Source: CAZLYK01 sp964563495
Lineage (GTDB): Bacteria > Acidobacteriota > Blastocatellia > RBC074
Reading direction: 5' to 3'
Assembly (NCBI GenBank): GCA_964563495.1
Contig: CAZLYK010000024.1
Coordinates: 1-52,833, forward strand
DNA: 52,833 bases
The notes below the pieces were generated by a model. The model was not told where the DNA came from, searched no databases, and saw nothing but the letters and a program-made list of their open reading frames with translations. The translations under genes and the position numbers were made by a program. This document shows positions 36,826 through 47,228 of this stretch, piece after piece; the stretch's first letter is position 1; each line of letters starts with the position of its first letter.

Positions 36826-37470
36826 ATGGCCCTCTCTCCCTTAATTTCCGCCGGCGAATCGCTCCAGGCGCTGACTCAAATTCTGGCCGTCATCGTGCGG
36901 TATGCCGTCAACATGACCCTGGCGGTGATTGTCGCGCTCCTGCTCGTCAGAATCGCGATTGACCTGTTCAAGCTCAACCCGTTCGGCCGGGTAGCTTATT
37001 ACGCCCGGCGCCCGACGGACGAAATTTTCTATCGCATGCGTCAATCGCAATTCTACTACCCGCTCAAACGCGCTCTGAACTTCGATCCGACGATCCTCAT
37101 GGTGCTGGTGGCGGTGGCGATCCTCTGGTATGTCACGACAAATGTCGTGCGCGATCTCTTCACCGTGCTTTCAGGGTTATCGGCCGGCCTGATCGCCCTG
37201 GGGAGCGGCCAGGCCTTTTCGGGCGTGCGGTATCTGATCGGAAGCCTGCTGCTGGGCGCGATATTTTTCCTCATGGCGCTCATGACGATCGTTTTTGTCA
37301 ATTGGATCTTCGGCCTCTTGCGCGGGGCTGCGCGCTGGGCATTGAACCGGATCGACCCACTGCTGCGGATCTTCGAGTTCGGCGGGGCGTTTGCGGGATG
37401 GTCATTCCTCATCCTCTGGATCGCCTTGACATTCGCGGCGGTTGCCGTTCAGGCAATCTTCTTTCAATGA
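36826..37470 (+). CDS. YggT-like membrane protein
   Basis: A 214-residue membrane protein with about four hydrophobic helices (roughly 15-45, 88-110, 113-125 and 137-170, plus a final 190-213). The segment VALLLVRIAIDLFKLNPFGR then YYARRPTDEI resembles the YggT repeat, followed by the longer second repeat. The ATG at 36826 is used; the longer frame starts at a TTG inside the gap. It lies 33 bases after yggS and 6 bases before the DUF167 gene. Role in the envelope or osmotic response is family-level inference. Confidence 0.78.
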   Translation: MALSPLISAGESLQALTQILAVIVRYAVNMTLAVIVALLLVRIAIDLFKLNPFGRVAYYARRPTDEIFYRMRQSQFYYPLKRALNFDPTILMVLVAVAILWYVTTNVVRDLFTVLSGLSAGLIALGSGQAFSGVRYLIGSLLLGAIFFLMALMTIVFVNWIFGLLRGAARWALNRIDPLLRIFEFGGAFAGWSFLILWIALTFAAVAVQAIFFQ

Positions 37471-37476
37471 GGCGGC

Positions 37477-37773
37477 GTGATCAAACTGACGGCTAAAGAT
37501 GGCGGCGTGATCCTGGCGGTGAGGGTTCAGCCGCGCTCATCCCGGAGCGGGATCACCGGCGAGTCGGATGGTGTGCTCAAGGTCCGACTGGCGGCTCCAC
37601 CGGTCGATGGCGAGGCAAACGACGAACTGGTCAGACTGCTGGCCAAGCACTTCGACGTTTCACGCCAACAGGTCGAGATCGTCTCCGGCCAGACTGCGAA
37701 AAACAAGCTGGTCCGCATCAGCGGGGTGACCGAATCGCTTTGCCGGGAGATACTGGAGAAGACTTTAAAATAG
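37477..37773 (+). CDS. DUF167 (YggU) family protein
   Basis: A 98-residue alpha/beta protein of the DUF167/YggU family: LAVRVQPRSSRSGITGESDG, then LKVRLAAPPVDGEANDEL, and VEIVSGQTAKNKLVRI are the conserved blocks. GTG start with GAGGCGGC upstream. Function unknown. The TAG stop is part of the AAATAGACAGG edge of the following repeat. Confidence 0.92.
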   Translation: MIKLTAKDGGVILAVRVQPRSSRSGITGESDGVLKVRLAAPPVDGEANDELVRLLAKHFDVSRQQVEIVSGQTAKNKLVRISGVTESLCREILEKTLK

Positions 37774-37826
37774 ACAGGATTGAGAGGACCCGATCCGGTT
37801 AACTCCTGTCAACCCTCTCGATTTAA
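37770..37826. repeat. CAGGAT-family palindrome, short form
   Basis: AAATAGACAGGATTGAGAGG on the left and TGTCAACCCTCTCGATTT on the right, between the convergent DUF167 and LON-domain genes. It gives the stop of the first and the N-R-E-G tail and stop of the second. Confidence 0.8.
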
Positions 37827-38494
37827 CTTATGGCCGTGGCCGTTGGTTTTAGCGATCTGATGAACCATGGCTCGCTGCTCGTACTCCTGGGTGAGGGTTT
37901 CAAGAATCCCGGTGACCTTGACCAATCTTTCGGCCGTATCGGTCATTTCGAGCAGACCCTGTTTCTCATTCGCAGCGATATCCAGGTAGGCCGTGACCAT
38001 GAACGAGAGGTCCATCGGATTATCCGGCAGGTCCGGAAAATCACCTGAATCGCGATCAATCACATCCTTCATCTTTCGACTGGCCTGAAGCATCCGCTCG
38101 AAAAGACTCCTCGCGCGCTCGGCCTCTGCGGAGAGATCGGTGAAGACCGGTTCGTCTTCGAAGAACTCCACCTCCGATTGGAGGTAGGGTTCGCCCTCGA
38201 CATAATTGAGGAGGCGACAGCGCATCCCGCCGACACACAGGATGTTCGAGCGCCCATCGGGCAGACCCTGGGTCATGGCGACCTCGGCCGCGCACCCGAC
38301 GCTGCCGAGCGCCGGGCGGTCCGAATCGAGGATGGCTTCATCCTGGCGATAGATAATCCCGAAAGTCTTGTCGGAATCCATGACGTCTTTGAGCATCTTG
38401 CGATAACGCGGCTCGAAGATATGCAATGGAGTCAGCGCGCCTGGAAACTGAACGAGGGGCAGCGGAAAGATAGGGATGACACGACTAGTGTTCA

Positions 38495-38495
<1 letters not shown>
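37809..38495 (-). CDS. LON-domain (substrate-binding domain only) protein
   Basis: A 228-residue protein matching the N-terminal LON substrate-recognition domain without ATPase or protease parts: VIPIFPLPLVQFPGALTPLH, IFEPRYRKMLKDVMDSDKTF, GSVGCAAEVA and the helical end. Its ATG overlaps the lepA stop (TAATG), so it is coupled to lepA. The ending N-R-E-G plus TGA is a variant of the repeat-derived N-R-Q-D tail. Function unknown. Confidence 0.88.
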
Positions 38496-40291
<1,796 letters not shown>

Positions 40292-40363
40292 AAAGAGGTA
40301 CTTCTAAAATCAAGCTCGATGGTAATAGATGAGAATAGGAAATCGGCGGGCAAAAGGCAAACA

Positions 40364-40530
40364 GATAAATAGACGGGATGTCATGCCGCAATGACTAGCG
40401 GCAGACAGACGGGGCGACGGGGCGACGGGGCGACGGGGCGATTGATGATTCAGTCCCCCCGTCGCCTTGTCGCCCAGTCGCCCCGTCCTCTTGCCGCTAG
40501 TCATTGCGGCATGACCTCCCGTCTATTTAT
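40364..40530. repeat. large hairpin: CAGGAT-type edges around inverted G-rich octamers
   Basis: Arms of about 39 bases (40364-40402 and 40492-40530) begin with ATAAATAGACGGGA, continue with TGCCGCAATGACTAGCGGCA and are near-exact complements. Between them GACGGGGC-type octamers face their own complement across a 14-base loop. It therefore combines two repeat families. The right edge supplies the TAG stop (40523-40525) of the glycosylase gene. Confidence 0.85.
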
Positions 40531-41158
40531 TTTCCAGGCTGCGCCATAGATACCACGATGCGACGGAGCAGTAGGGGCGCCAGCCTCGCTCCTCGGCGAC
40601 GCTCTCGATCTCTTCGGCCACGGGCAGTTGGTCGAATCCATATGACAATTGAATTGCACGGCGGATGCCCAGATCGCCGACCGGCAGGATATCGAGGCGG
40701 CCGAGTGAAAAGATCATAAACATGTGGGCCGACCAGACTCCGATCCCCTTGACCGCGGTCAGCATCCGGATCACCTCATCATCGCTCAGCCGGTAGAGTT
40801 GCGAGAGTTTGAGCGTTCCCTCTTCGGTTCTCGCGGCCAGATCTTTGATGTATGAGATTTTCTGCGCCGAGATCCCGGCGGTGCGAATCTTTTCGCTCGG
40901 CGTCTCGAGGATCTGCGCGGGTTTGGGAAAACGGCCGGGTGAGTAGATCGCGACAAACCGGCCGAGAATCGTATCCGCGGCCTTGGTCGACAATTGCTGT
41001 GAAACGATCGCGGTGACGAGGGTTTGGAAATATCTGGTGTGCGGACGCAGCTGACATGCGCCATAACGCCGAATGATCGCCTTCATCTTCTCATCGCGAC
41101 GCGACAATGCGCGCACGGCCTGGTTCAGATCTTCGACGAACTTTTCAGTATTTTTCAA
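40523..41158 (-). CDS. DNA-3-methyladenine glycosylase II (AlkA-type HhH-GPD)
   Basis: A 211-residue base-excision repair glycosylase. The helix-hairpin-helix is LTAVKGIGVWSAHMF, followed by the GPD segment with the catalytic Asp in DILPVGDLGIRRAI; the N-terminal part has FQTLVTAIVSQQLSTKAADT. It lacks the iron-sulfur cluster of Nth/MutY. It is the short form without the AlkA N-terminal domain. The start is a TTG with GGGGAGG 8 bases upstream; M24 is a possible later start. Confidence 0.9.
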   Translation of the reverse strand: MKNTEKFVEDLNQAVRALSRRDEKMKAIIRRYGACQLRPHTRYFQTLVTAIVSQQLSTKAADTILGRFVAIYSPGRFPKPAQILETPSEKIRTAGISAQKISYIKDLAARTEEGTLKLSQLYRLSDDEVIRMLTAVKGIGVWSAHMFMIFSLGRLDILPVGDLGIRRAIQLSYGFDQLPVAEEIESVAEERGWRPYCSVASWYLWRSLENK

Positions 41159-41209
41159 CGCTTCGGCCTCCCCTCACAGGATTTCTAACCACCCGTCGCT
41201 TGTCCGCCT

Positions 41210-42472
41210 TCAACTGTATCTCAGCCAGCGGACGAGTTCGGGAATCGTTGGGCGCTTGCCGTACATCAGAACTCCGACGCGATAAATTTTCGCCGCCACC
41301 CAGACGACTCCGAGAATCGTCGCAACCAGGAGGACGATCGAGAGGGCGATCTGCCACCACGGCGGCATCTGCAGGCTGATCCTCAAAAACATAATCACCG
41401 GGGTGAAGAATGGGATCAAAGAGAGGACGATCGCGGCCGTTCCGTTGGGGTTTCGCATAACCAGGGTGGAGATCATGACCGGGATGACGATCGTCATGGT
41501 GACCGGCATCTGCATCTGCTGCCCATCCTCATCATTCGAGACGATCGCGCCGACCGTCGCGTAAAGCGTGGCGTAAAGAAAATAACCGAGCACAAAAAAG
41601 ATGACGAAGAAGACCAGTTGAGCCACCGGGATCTTCGGGATCTTGTCCCAGTTGGCCGCCAGAGCGGGCAGCGCGGTCAAACCACTGATCAGGAGGCCGA
41701 AAGTCGCCCAGGTCACGTATTGCGTCAAGCCGACCAATCCGATCCCGATCAGCTTGCCGAGCATGAGCTCAAACGGCCTGACCGATGAGAGCAGGATCTC
41801 GATGATGCGGGACTGTTTTTCCTCGATTACTCCGCGCATGACCATGACGCCGTAGACGAGGATGGTGATGTAGATGATCATGAGCAACCCGAACGAGAGG
41901 ATGAATGTCTGCCCGCGTTCCTTCTCGCCGCGCGCATTATGCATATCCAGCCTGACACTGCTCATGAGCTGGCGCACATCCTCGGTCTGCAACCCAGCCT
42001 GCGTAATCCGGCGCTCGATGATCGCCTTATTGATGGCCGAATTGATCTGAGAGCTGCTGCCCAGATCGCCGACATTCTTGGCGTAATAGGAGATGGTTTT
42101 CCGGGTCAGAACATCCTTCGGCAGGATCATATAGCCATCGATCGCCCCGGTGGCGATCTGCTGATTGAGCCCCTGCCTGCGCGATTCGAGGTCGATCTCC
42201 GGCCCAATCGGATCGTGTTGAAGCAGGTAACGATCATCACGAGCACGCTCAGGCGTGAGCAGCTTGTCTATCCGGTCATAGAGCGTTCGATCGCCGGTCT
42301 GATCGAGCACCGCCACGCGGTAAGTCTCAGGCCCGCCAAGACGGGTGACCAGCAATGGCACTACCGCGAATGACATCATGAGCACGGGGCTGAGAATCGT
42401 CCCGATGATAAAACCCTTCGATTTGACCCTCGATAGATATTCCCGCTTGATGATCGCTTTCAATTTATCCAT
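41210..42472 (-). CDS. ABC-2 type transporter permease (NatB-like)
   Basis: A 420-residue membrane protein. The start MDKLKAIIKREYLSRVKSKG is the usual cytoplasmic lead-in to the first helix (about 21-42), followed by a long extracytoplasmic domain (about 45-175) and five or six C-terminal helices, with VIEEKQSRIIEILLSSVRPF as the coupling helix typical of the family. An ATPase partner should exist, but the flanking genes encode a glycosylase and MazG. Probably Na+ or small-molecule export; substrate unknown. Confidence 0.88.
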   Translation of the reverse strand: MDKLKAIIKREYLSRVKSKGFIIGTILSPVLMMSFAVVPLLVTRLGGPETYRVAVLDQTGDRTLYDRIDKLLTPERARDDRYLLQHDPIGPEIDLESRRQGLNQQIATGAIDGYMILPKDVLTRKTISYYAKNVGDLGSSSQINSAINKAIIERRITQAGLQTEDVRQLMSSVRLDMHNARGEKERGQTFILSFGLLMIIYITILVYGVMVMRGVIEEKQSRIIEILLSSVRPFELMLGKLIGIGLVGLTQYVTWATFGLLISGLTALPALAANWDKIPKIPVAQLVFFVIFFVLGYFLYATLYATVGAIVSNDEDGQQMQMPVTMTIVIPVMISTLVMRNPNGTAAIVLSLIPFFTPVIMFLRISLQMPPWWQIALSIVLLVATILGVVWVAAKIYRVGVLMYGKRPTIPELVRWLRYS

Positions 42473-42510
42473 AGGCTTGATCCCTTTACCAAACCACCCC
42501 TTTTTCGATA

Positions 42511-42536
42511 ACCCTGTTTAATCCTGGCTATTTTCT
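42511..42536. repeat. CAGGAT-family repeat, single arm
   Basis: Minus-strand AAAATAGCCAGGATTAAACA at the 3' end of mazG; it encodes the last residues N-S-Q-D and the TAA stop. Confidence 0.7.
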
Positions 42537-43342
42537 TTTCGCTCCAATTTTTTTGCTTCATTCCAATAACTATCCATTTCTTCCAATGAGGTATCGGCCC
42601 AGGCCTTGCCTTGCTCCTCCAGTCGCCTCTCGATATATCCGAAGCGGCGACGGAATTTACGATTGGCGGCTTTTAAGGCGATTTCGGGCTCGACGCCGTA
42701 CCAGCGCGCCAGATTGGTAACGACGAAGAGCAGATCGCCGATCTCATCGGCAATGGCGGACTGGTCAGGTCCATCGCGCCGGATCTCCGCTTTGACTTCG
42801 TTAACCTCCTCTTCGAGCTTGGTCAAGACATGATCGCCTTTCCGCCAATCGAAGCCGACCCGCGCGGCCTTGGTCGTCAATTGGTAAGCTTCGAGCAGAG
42901 CAGGCAGTTTTGACGAGGTTCCGTCGAGCAGGGACTGTTTCCTGGTCTCGGCTTTGCCCGCTGCCAGGCGCTCAGCCGCTTTGATTGCCTCCCAGTTGGC
43001 GAGCACATCGGCCGTCCCCTCGACCTTGACTTCACCAAAGACGTGAGGATGACGGCGCACCATCTTCTCGTGGACGCGCGTGATAGCCTGGACCAGATCA
43101 AAATGGCCATTTTCAGCGGCGATCTGCCCGTAAAAGACGATCTGAAAGAGCAGATCACCGAGCTCATCGCGCAACTCATCCCAATCCCCGGCTTCGGCCG
43201 CTTCGATCACTTCATAGGCTTCCTCGATCAGCATCGGCCCGAGCGTGGTAAAAGATTGTTGACGATCCCACGGACACCCATCCGGCGCCCGCAACCGAGC
43301 CATTAGATCAACCAAATCTTGAAATGTTCTTGGGGAATTCAT
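42518..43342 (-). CDS. mazG: nucleoside triphosphate pyrophosphohydrolase
   Basis: Hydrolyses NTPs to NMP and pyrophosphate, house-cleaning or stringent-response moderation. The 274 residues contain two MazG repeats: N-terminal LRAPDGCPWDRQQSFTTLGP with the EExxE metal motif in LIEEAYEVIEAAE and DELGDLLFQIVF, and C-terminal KLEEEVNEVKAEI with DEIGDLLFVVTNLARW. The repeat-derived ending is N-S-Q-D. Confidence 0.94.
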   Translation of the reverse strand: MNSPRTFQDLVDLMARLRAPDGCPWDRQQSFTTLGPMLIEEAYEVIEAAEAGDWDELRDELGDLLFQIVFYGQIAAENGHFDLVQAITRVHEKMVRRHPHVFGEVKVEGTADVLANWEAIKAAERLAAGKAETRKQSLLDGTSSKLPALLEAYQLTTKAARVGFDWRKGDHVLTKLEEEVNEVKAEIRRDGPDQSAIADEIGDLLFVVTNLARWYGVEPEIALKAANRKFRRRFGYIERRLEEQGKAWADTSLEEMDSYWNEAKKLERKENSQD

Positions 43343-43536
43343 GAGAAATTCGGGAACTTGAGACTTCCATATGTGTTATAAGAGTTAGCGACTATAGCAA
43401 AGGCCCCAACCAGCGACAAGCAACGACACCGAACTCGCGAAAGACCGCCTGGGAATATTTTGCCGCTCACGTGGGATTTTCAAGATGCATAGATAAAGAC
43501 CTGATTAACTTAAGAAAATGCCGAAAGGAGGCTTGG

Positions 43537-43971
43537 ATGATAGCGACATCGACCAGCCGCTCCTCGCAATTTATTCCCGTTCCTGCACCGCGACCGCGTT
43601 TATTGCTGGTCTGCGATTCCGCGGATCGATTAAAACAACTGCTCTTGGGGATCGATCAGGCGGATTTCGAGATCGCTACCGCTTCCTCGATCAAAGAACT
43701 GCAATCGGCTTGTCGCGAGATTCATGACCTGGTGGCGCTCGACGTCAGCCCGCTCGAGATCGCTTCGATTCTGAGATCGATACGGACAAGTAAGGGGCAT
43801 TCTGAGATTCCGATCCTGGTCGAATCTGAACGAATCATCAACGCCCCGAGCCTCGCCGGGGTCTTGCCCGGCTATCGCGCCATGCCCTGCAGCCACCAGG
43901 AATTGCTCACCCTTTTGCATCGCCGAAAAGAGTCCTCCGGGCAGACAAGGGAACGCCGGGGAATGCTCTAA
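43537..43971 (+). CDS. receiver-domain-like protein
   Basis: A 144-residue protein starting at the ATG after AAAGGAGGCTTGG. Residues 18-125 have the alternating pattern of a response-regulator receiver (PRLLLVCDSADRLKQLLLG, EIATASSIKELQ, LVALDVSPLEIASILRSIR, IPILVESERI). An Asp at strand 3 (LDVSP) could be the phosphorylation site, but the acidic pair at strand 1 is reduced to one Asp and the strand-5 Lys is not evident. No output domain. Possibly a pseudo-receiver. It lies just ahead of the selenocysteine tRNA. Confidence 0.65.
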   Translation: MIATSTSRSSQFIPVPAPRPRLLLVCDSADRLKQLLLGIDQADFEIATASSIKELQSACREIHDLVALDVSPLEIASILRSIRTSKGHSEIPILVESERIINAPSLAGVLPGYRAMPCSHQELLTLLHRRKESSGQTRERRGML

Positions 43972-43995
43972 ATTTGAAGATTTGGATCGCCTGAT

Positions 43996-44024
43996 TTGCC
44001 TGCGCCTTCCGCACTCGGTAGAAT
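43996..44024 (+). promoter_or_regulatory. promoter of the selenocysteine tRNA gene
   Basis: TTGCCT (43996-44001), a 17-base spacer and TAGAAT (44019-44024). Transcription would start near 44031, a few bases ahead of the tRNA. Confidence 0.55.
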
Positions 44025-44037
44025 TGGTTATCTTTGT

Positions 44038-44136
<99 letters not shown>

Positions 44137-44148
44137 CTAAGGAAAGAG

Positions 44149-44286
44149 AATAGACAGGATTAACAGGATTTTTGCAGGATTAAACAGGATGATTGAAAAA
44201 GGGGCGGTAATGATAACCACCAACCCACCTCTTTTTCAATCATCCTGTTTAATCCTGCAAAAATCCTGTTAATCCTGTCTATTCTA
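44149..44286. repeat. full-length CAGGAT-family palindrome
   Basis: Arms of about 50 bases (AATAGACAGGATTAACAGGA, TTTTTGCAGGATTAAACAGG, ATGATTGAAAAAGG) with an exact complement on the right, and a loop containing GGTAATGATAACC. It lies between tRNA-Sec (plus) and the DedA gene (minus), whose TAG stop it touches. Confidence 0.93.
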
Positions 44287-44937
44287 CCGCTTGATCTCCG
44301 ACTCCCGCTTTTCGTGGAGGGTTTCCAGGGTATCGTGGATGGTTTCGTGTAAGAGCGGCGGTTCCATCTCGGGGACCTTGCGGGCGATGACGTATCGTTC
44401 GAGCAGATAGAGAGCCAGCGCTATCAGGCAGGCGAGGGCGAAGGCGAGCAGGAGCAGGATACCGATCCGCTGGACTTCCCCGATAATGACGCCGATCGCG
44501 CCGCTGAAGAAGTACCCGCTTCCGATCAGGACCAGCGACCAGAGCCAGCAACTGGCGAGAGTCAACGGCCCAAACCGGCGAAACCTCATGTGAGCGAACC
44601 CCCAGAGGACCGAGGCCGCCGTCCGCAAACCATAAACATATTTGACGAGGAAGATCGAGTAGATGCCGAAGCGCCCGGAGAGTCTTTCAAGCCGCGGCTT
44701 GGCGTGTTGGTAGAAATTGCTGTTTTTGATCCGCTCTTTTCCAGTATAGCCAATCAGGTAACTGATCGAATCGCCGATAAAGCCACCGACCGAGCCGACC
44801 AGCAGCGCTTCGCTGAAACTGAACAGGCCATAGTGAGCGAGCACCCCGGCCAAGAGGAGAGTCAGATCGCCCTCGATCATGACGCCGAAGAAGACAGCCC
44901 ACAGTCCATATTCTCTGATCAAGTCTTCGATTACCAT
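44284..44937 (-). CDS. DedA family membrane protein
   Basis: A 217-residue integral membrane protein of the DedA/SNARE-associated family, linked elsewhere to lipid-carrier flipping and membrane homeostasis. Conserved features: ENLIRE-like start (VIEDLIREYGLWAVFFGVMI), EGDLTLLLAGVLAHYG, GDSISYLIGY, FGIYSIFLVKYVYGLRTAAS and the later helices. The ATG at 44937 is preferred over a longer frame with a non-coding-like extension. No close operon partner. Confidence 0.88.
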   Translation of the reverse strand: MVIEDLIREYGLWAVFFGVMIEGDLTLLLAGVLAHYGLFSFSEALLVGSVGGFIGDSISYLIGYTGKERIKNSNFYQHAKPRLERLSGRFGIYSIFLVKYVYGLRTAASVLWGFAHMRFRRFGPLTLASCWLWSLVLIGSGYFFSGAIGVIIGEVQRIGILLLLAFALACLIALALYLLERYVIARKVPEMEPPLLHETIHDTLETLHEKRESEIKR

Positions 44938-45143
44938 TGATCCAGGGATGCAAATTATGAATGCAACACATCGAACCGCGTTATCCGCCTGATCTATCTC
45001 CCACGCATCGAATGAGAAGAGGAAGGTAAGATACTTGATGCCCTCAGACATCGCAAGCTGACGGCGATCGGGCCGGGACGCCCAAAATCAAAAATTGACA
45101 GGGTCAGGCGGCGTTGTTATAGTCGCGGCCAAGGTAAATCGCT

Positions 45144-46133
45144 ATGGCACAGAAGTTCTCCCCCAAGGAAGCCCAGGGCCAGTCTCACGAGTCAGCCCTG
45201 CTCGGTGTGGATCTGGGCAGCAATCATATACGCATCGGAACGGTCGATCCTGCGGGTCAGGTCATGACCTTTCGCCGCGAGCCTTATTCCGAAGATTCAA
45301 CCCAAAGCCCGCGCGCCCTGGCTGATCAGGTTCGATCCATCGTCAGACAGATTATCGAGGAACATTCCTCGGTCACTCCGGTCAAGGCGATTGGCGTGAC
45401 GTTCCCGGGACCGGTCAGTCAGCCCAGGAAGCGAGTCCTGCGCCTGCCGCATTTGCCGAGCCTGGTGGAGATCGATCTCTACGAGGAGCTTTGGCAGGAA
45501 TTCGGCGTGCCGATCCATTTCGATATCAACGCCAATGCCGCCGCCTTTGCCGAGATGAGTCGTGGGGCCGCGCGCGAGGTCGACGATTGGCTCTATCTGC
45601 ATATCGGAGCAAATGTCAGTGCGGGTCTGGCGCTGGGCGGTAAGCTTCAGCGAGGCAAATCCGGGCTCGCCGGCGCGATCGGGCAGATGTACATCTACGC
45701 CGAGCACCTGGGGACTTCGGTGCCGCTCGAAGAGATGGTTTCAGCCGCGAGCATCGTCAGGCGCACCCGCGATCGTCTCCAGCGCGACAAGACATCTTCG
45801 CTTTCGCGGCTCGGCGCGATGGGCGGGTTTAGTTACGACGATATCATCGCCGCCGCTCACTCCGGCGACGATCTGGCGCGGATGATGCTCCAACGCACCG
45901 GCCATTTCATCGCCATCTCGATCGCCGATGTGATCAGCCTCCTCAACCTGGCCATGATCGCTGTCGGCGGCGCTCCTTCCGCCCGCCAGTTTCTTGTTCC
46001 GGCGATCGCTGAAGAGGCGCATCAACGCACTTCCGAGGAAGCCTTCGCCGATTGCCGCATCGTGCCTGCCGAGCTCGGTCCGGAGGCTACGGTCATGGGA
46101 GCCGCACTGCTGGCCGCAAATAGACAGGATTGA
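45144..46133 (+). CDS. ROK family protein with substituted catalytic Asp
   Basis: A 329-residue protein of the ROK (glucokinase/repressor) family, no DNA-binding domain. The phosphate loop LLGVDLGSNHIRIGTV (19-34) and AIGVTFPGPVS are present. The sugar-kinase motif normally N-D-A-N reads I-N-A-N (128-131), putting Asn129 at the catalytic base, and GAIGQM (178-183) replaces the usual G-E-x-G-H; the CxCGxxGC zinc site is absent. Kinase activity is doubtful. The last N-R-Q-D and TGA come from the CAGGAT repeat. Confidence 0.83.
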   Translation: MAQKFSPKEAQGQSHESALLGVDLGSNHIRIGTVDPAGQVMTFRREPYSEDSTQSPRALADQVRSIVRQIIEEHSSVTPVKAIGVTFPGPVSQPRKRVLRLPHLPSLVEIDLYEELWQEFGVPIHFDINANAAAFAEMSRGAAREVDDWLYLHIGANVSAGLALGGKLQRGKSGLAGAIGQMYIYAEHLGTSVPLEEMVSAASIVRRTRDRLQRDKTSSLSRLGAMGGFSYDDIIAAAHSGDDLARMMLQRTGHFIAISIADVISLLNLAMIAVGGAPSARQFLVPAIAEEAHQRTSEEAFADCRIVPAELGPEATVMGAALLAANRQD

Positions 46134-46253
46134 CAGGATTTTTGCAGGATTAAACAGGATGATTGAAAATAGGTGGTAATGATAACCGCCGACTCACCTC
46201 TTGATAAATAACCCGGTTTAATCCTGCAAAAATCCTGTCAATCCTGTCTATTT
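46118..46253. repeat. full-length CAGGAT-family palindrome
   Basis: Closely related to the copy at 44149-44286 even in its loop (GATTGAAAATAGG and GGTAATGATAACC). It lies between the convergent ROK and xer genes: the left arm ends the ROK protein with N-R-Q-D, the right arm supplies the xer TAG stop (46248-46250). Confidence 0.93.
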
Positions 46254-47168
46254 CGCCTTGGGGTGAGACCGGTCATAGACTTCCATGAGCTTATCCATAG
46301 AGACGTGGGTGTATTGCTGTGTGGTCGAGAGCCTGGCGTGGCCGAGCAGCTCCTGAATCGTTCGCAAATCGGCTCCGGCGTCGAGCAGGTGTGTGGCAAA
46401 CGAATGGCGCAGGCTGTGGGGGCTGATGTGGTGAATCTCGGCGCAGATCTTGACGTACTTGTCGATCATCCTGCCAACTGACCGCGTCGTGATCCGCGTT
46501 CCCTGATAGTTCATAAAGACCGCCAGCGGATCGACCTTCTCCGGGTCGGCCTCGACCAGCAGTTCGCTGCGAACGCCGAGGTAGCTCTGCAAAGCCCTCT
46601 TCGCGTGTTCGCCGAAAGGCGCCACGCGCTCTTTACGCCCTTTCCCTTTGACTCGCAAGGTCAGATGATTGAAGTCTATATCCTGAAGGTTGAGACCGAC
46701 CAGCTCCGAGACGCGCAGCCCGCTGGCGTATAGAAGTTCGAGCATGGCGCGGTCGCGTTTCCCGAGCACCGTATCGGTCTCGGGCGTTTCGATAAACTTG
46801 ACCATCTGCTCGATCGTCAGGTGGTTCGGCAGGTTGCGCTCGACGCGCGGGCTGGCGACGAGCTTGGCCGGATTGACTTCGAGCACGCCTTCACGACATA
46901 GATAGCGGAAGAAGGTACGCAGCGTGGCGATCTTGCGGTGGATCGAGCTCTTCTTTTTCTTCTTCTGGTAGAGCGTCGCCATATATTCGCGGATCGTCAG
47001 ATTATCGATCGCGTGGAGATCGACATCGCGCCGTCGCCCCTGCTTGTCCACCGGCGCGATGTGGTCGTAGAACTGAATCAGGTCGCTTTCGTAATTGCGC
47101 AGCGTATGTTCCGAAGCGTTTCGCTCGTACTTCAGGTGCTGCATAAAATCATCGATCTGTTTTTGCAT
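46248..47168 (-). CDS. tyrosine recombinase XerC/XerD
   Basis: A 306-residue site-specific recombinase, probably for chromosome dimer resolution. N-terminal SAM-like core-binding domain (about 1-105) and catalytic domain with Arg152 (ASGLRVSEL), Lys176 (KGKGRKE), His251 and Arg254 (HSLRHSFATH), His277 (LLGHARL) and Tyr286 (TTQQYTHVS). All active-site residues are intact and the size is standard, so a housekeeping Xer is favoured over a mobile-element integrase. C versus D cannot be decided from one copy. Confidence 0.93.
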   Translation of the reverse strand: MQKQIDDFMQHLKYERNASEHTLRNYESDLIQFYDHIAPVDKQGRRRDVDLHAIDNLTIREYMATLYQKKKKKSSIHRKIATLRTFFRYLCREGVLEVNPAKLVASPRVERNLPNHLTIEQMVKFIETPETDTVLGKRDRAMLELLYASGLRVSELVGLNLQDIDFNHLTLRVKGKGRKERVAPFGEHAKRALQSYLGVRSELLVEADPEKVDPLAVFMNYQGTRITTRSVGRMIDKYVKICAEIHHISPHSLRHSFATHLLDAGADLRTIQELLGHARLSTTQQYTHVSMDKLMEVYDRSHPKAK

Positions 47169-47204
47169 AGACGAGACTCCATCTCGTTCTATCTTGCAAC
47201 AATA

Positions 47205-47228
47205 GTCTTCGTCCTGTCTATTCCCTAT
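47205..47228. repeat. CAGGAT-family repeat fragment
   Basis: Minus-strand TAGGGAATAGACAGGACG directly after the lpxK stop. Confidence 0.6.

Noticed and set aside
46248..47168. Integrase of a mobile element
   Set aside because: Size, residues and neighbours (lpxK, waaA) fit a housekeeping Xer recombinase; no attachment-site duplication or phage genes are nearby.
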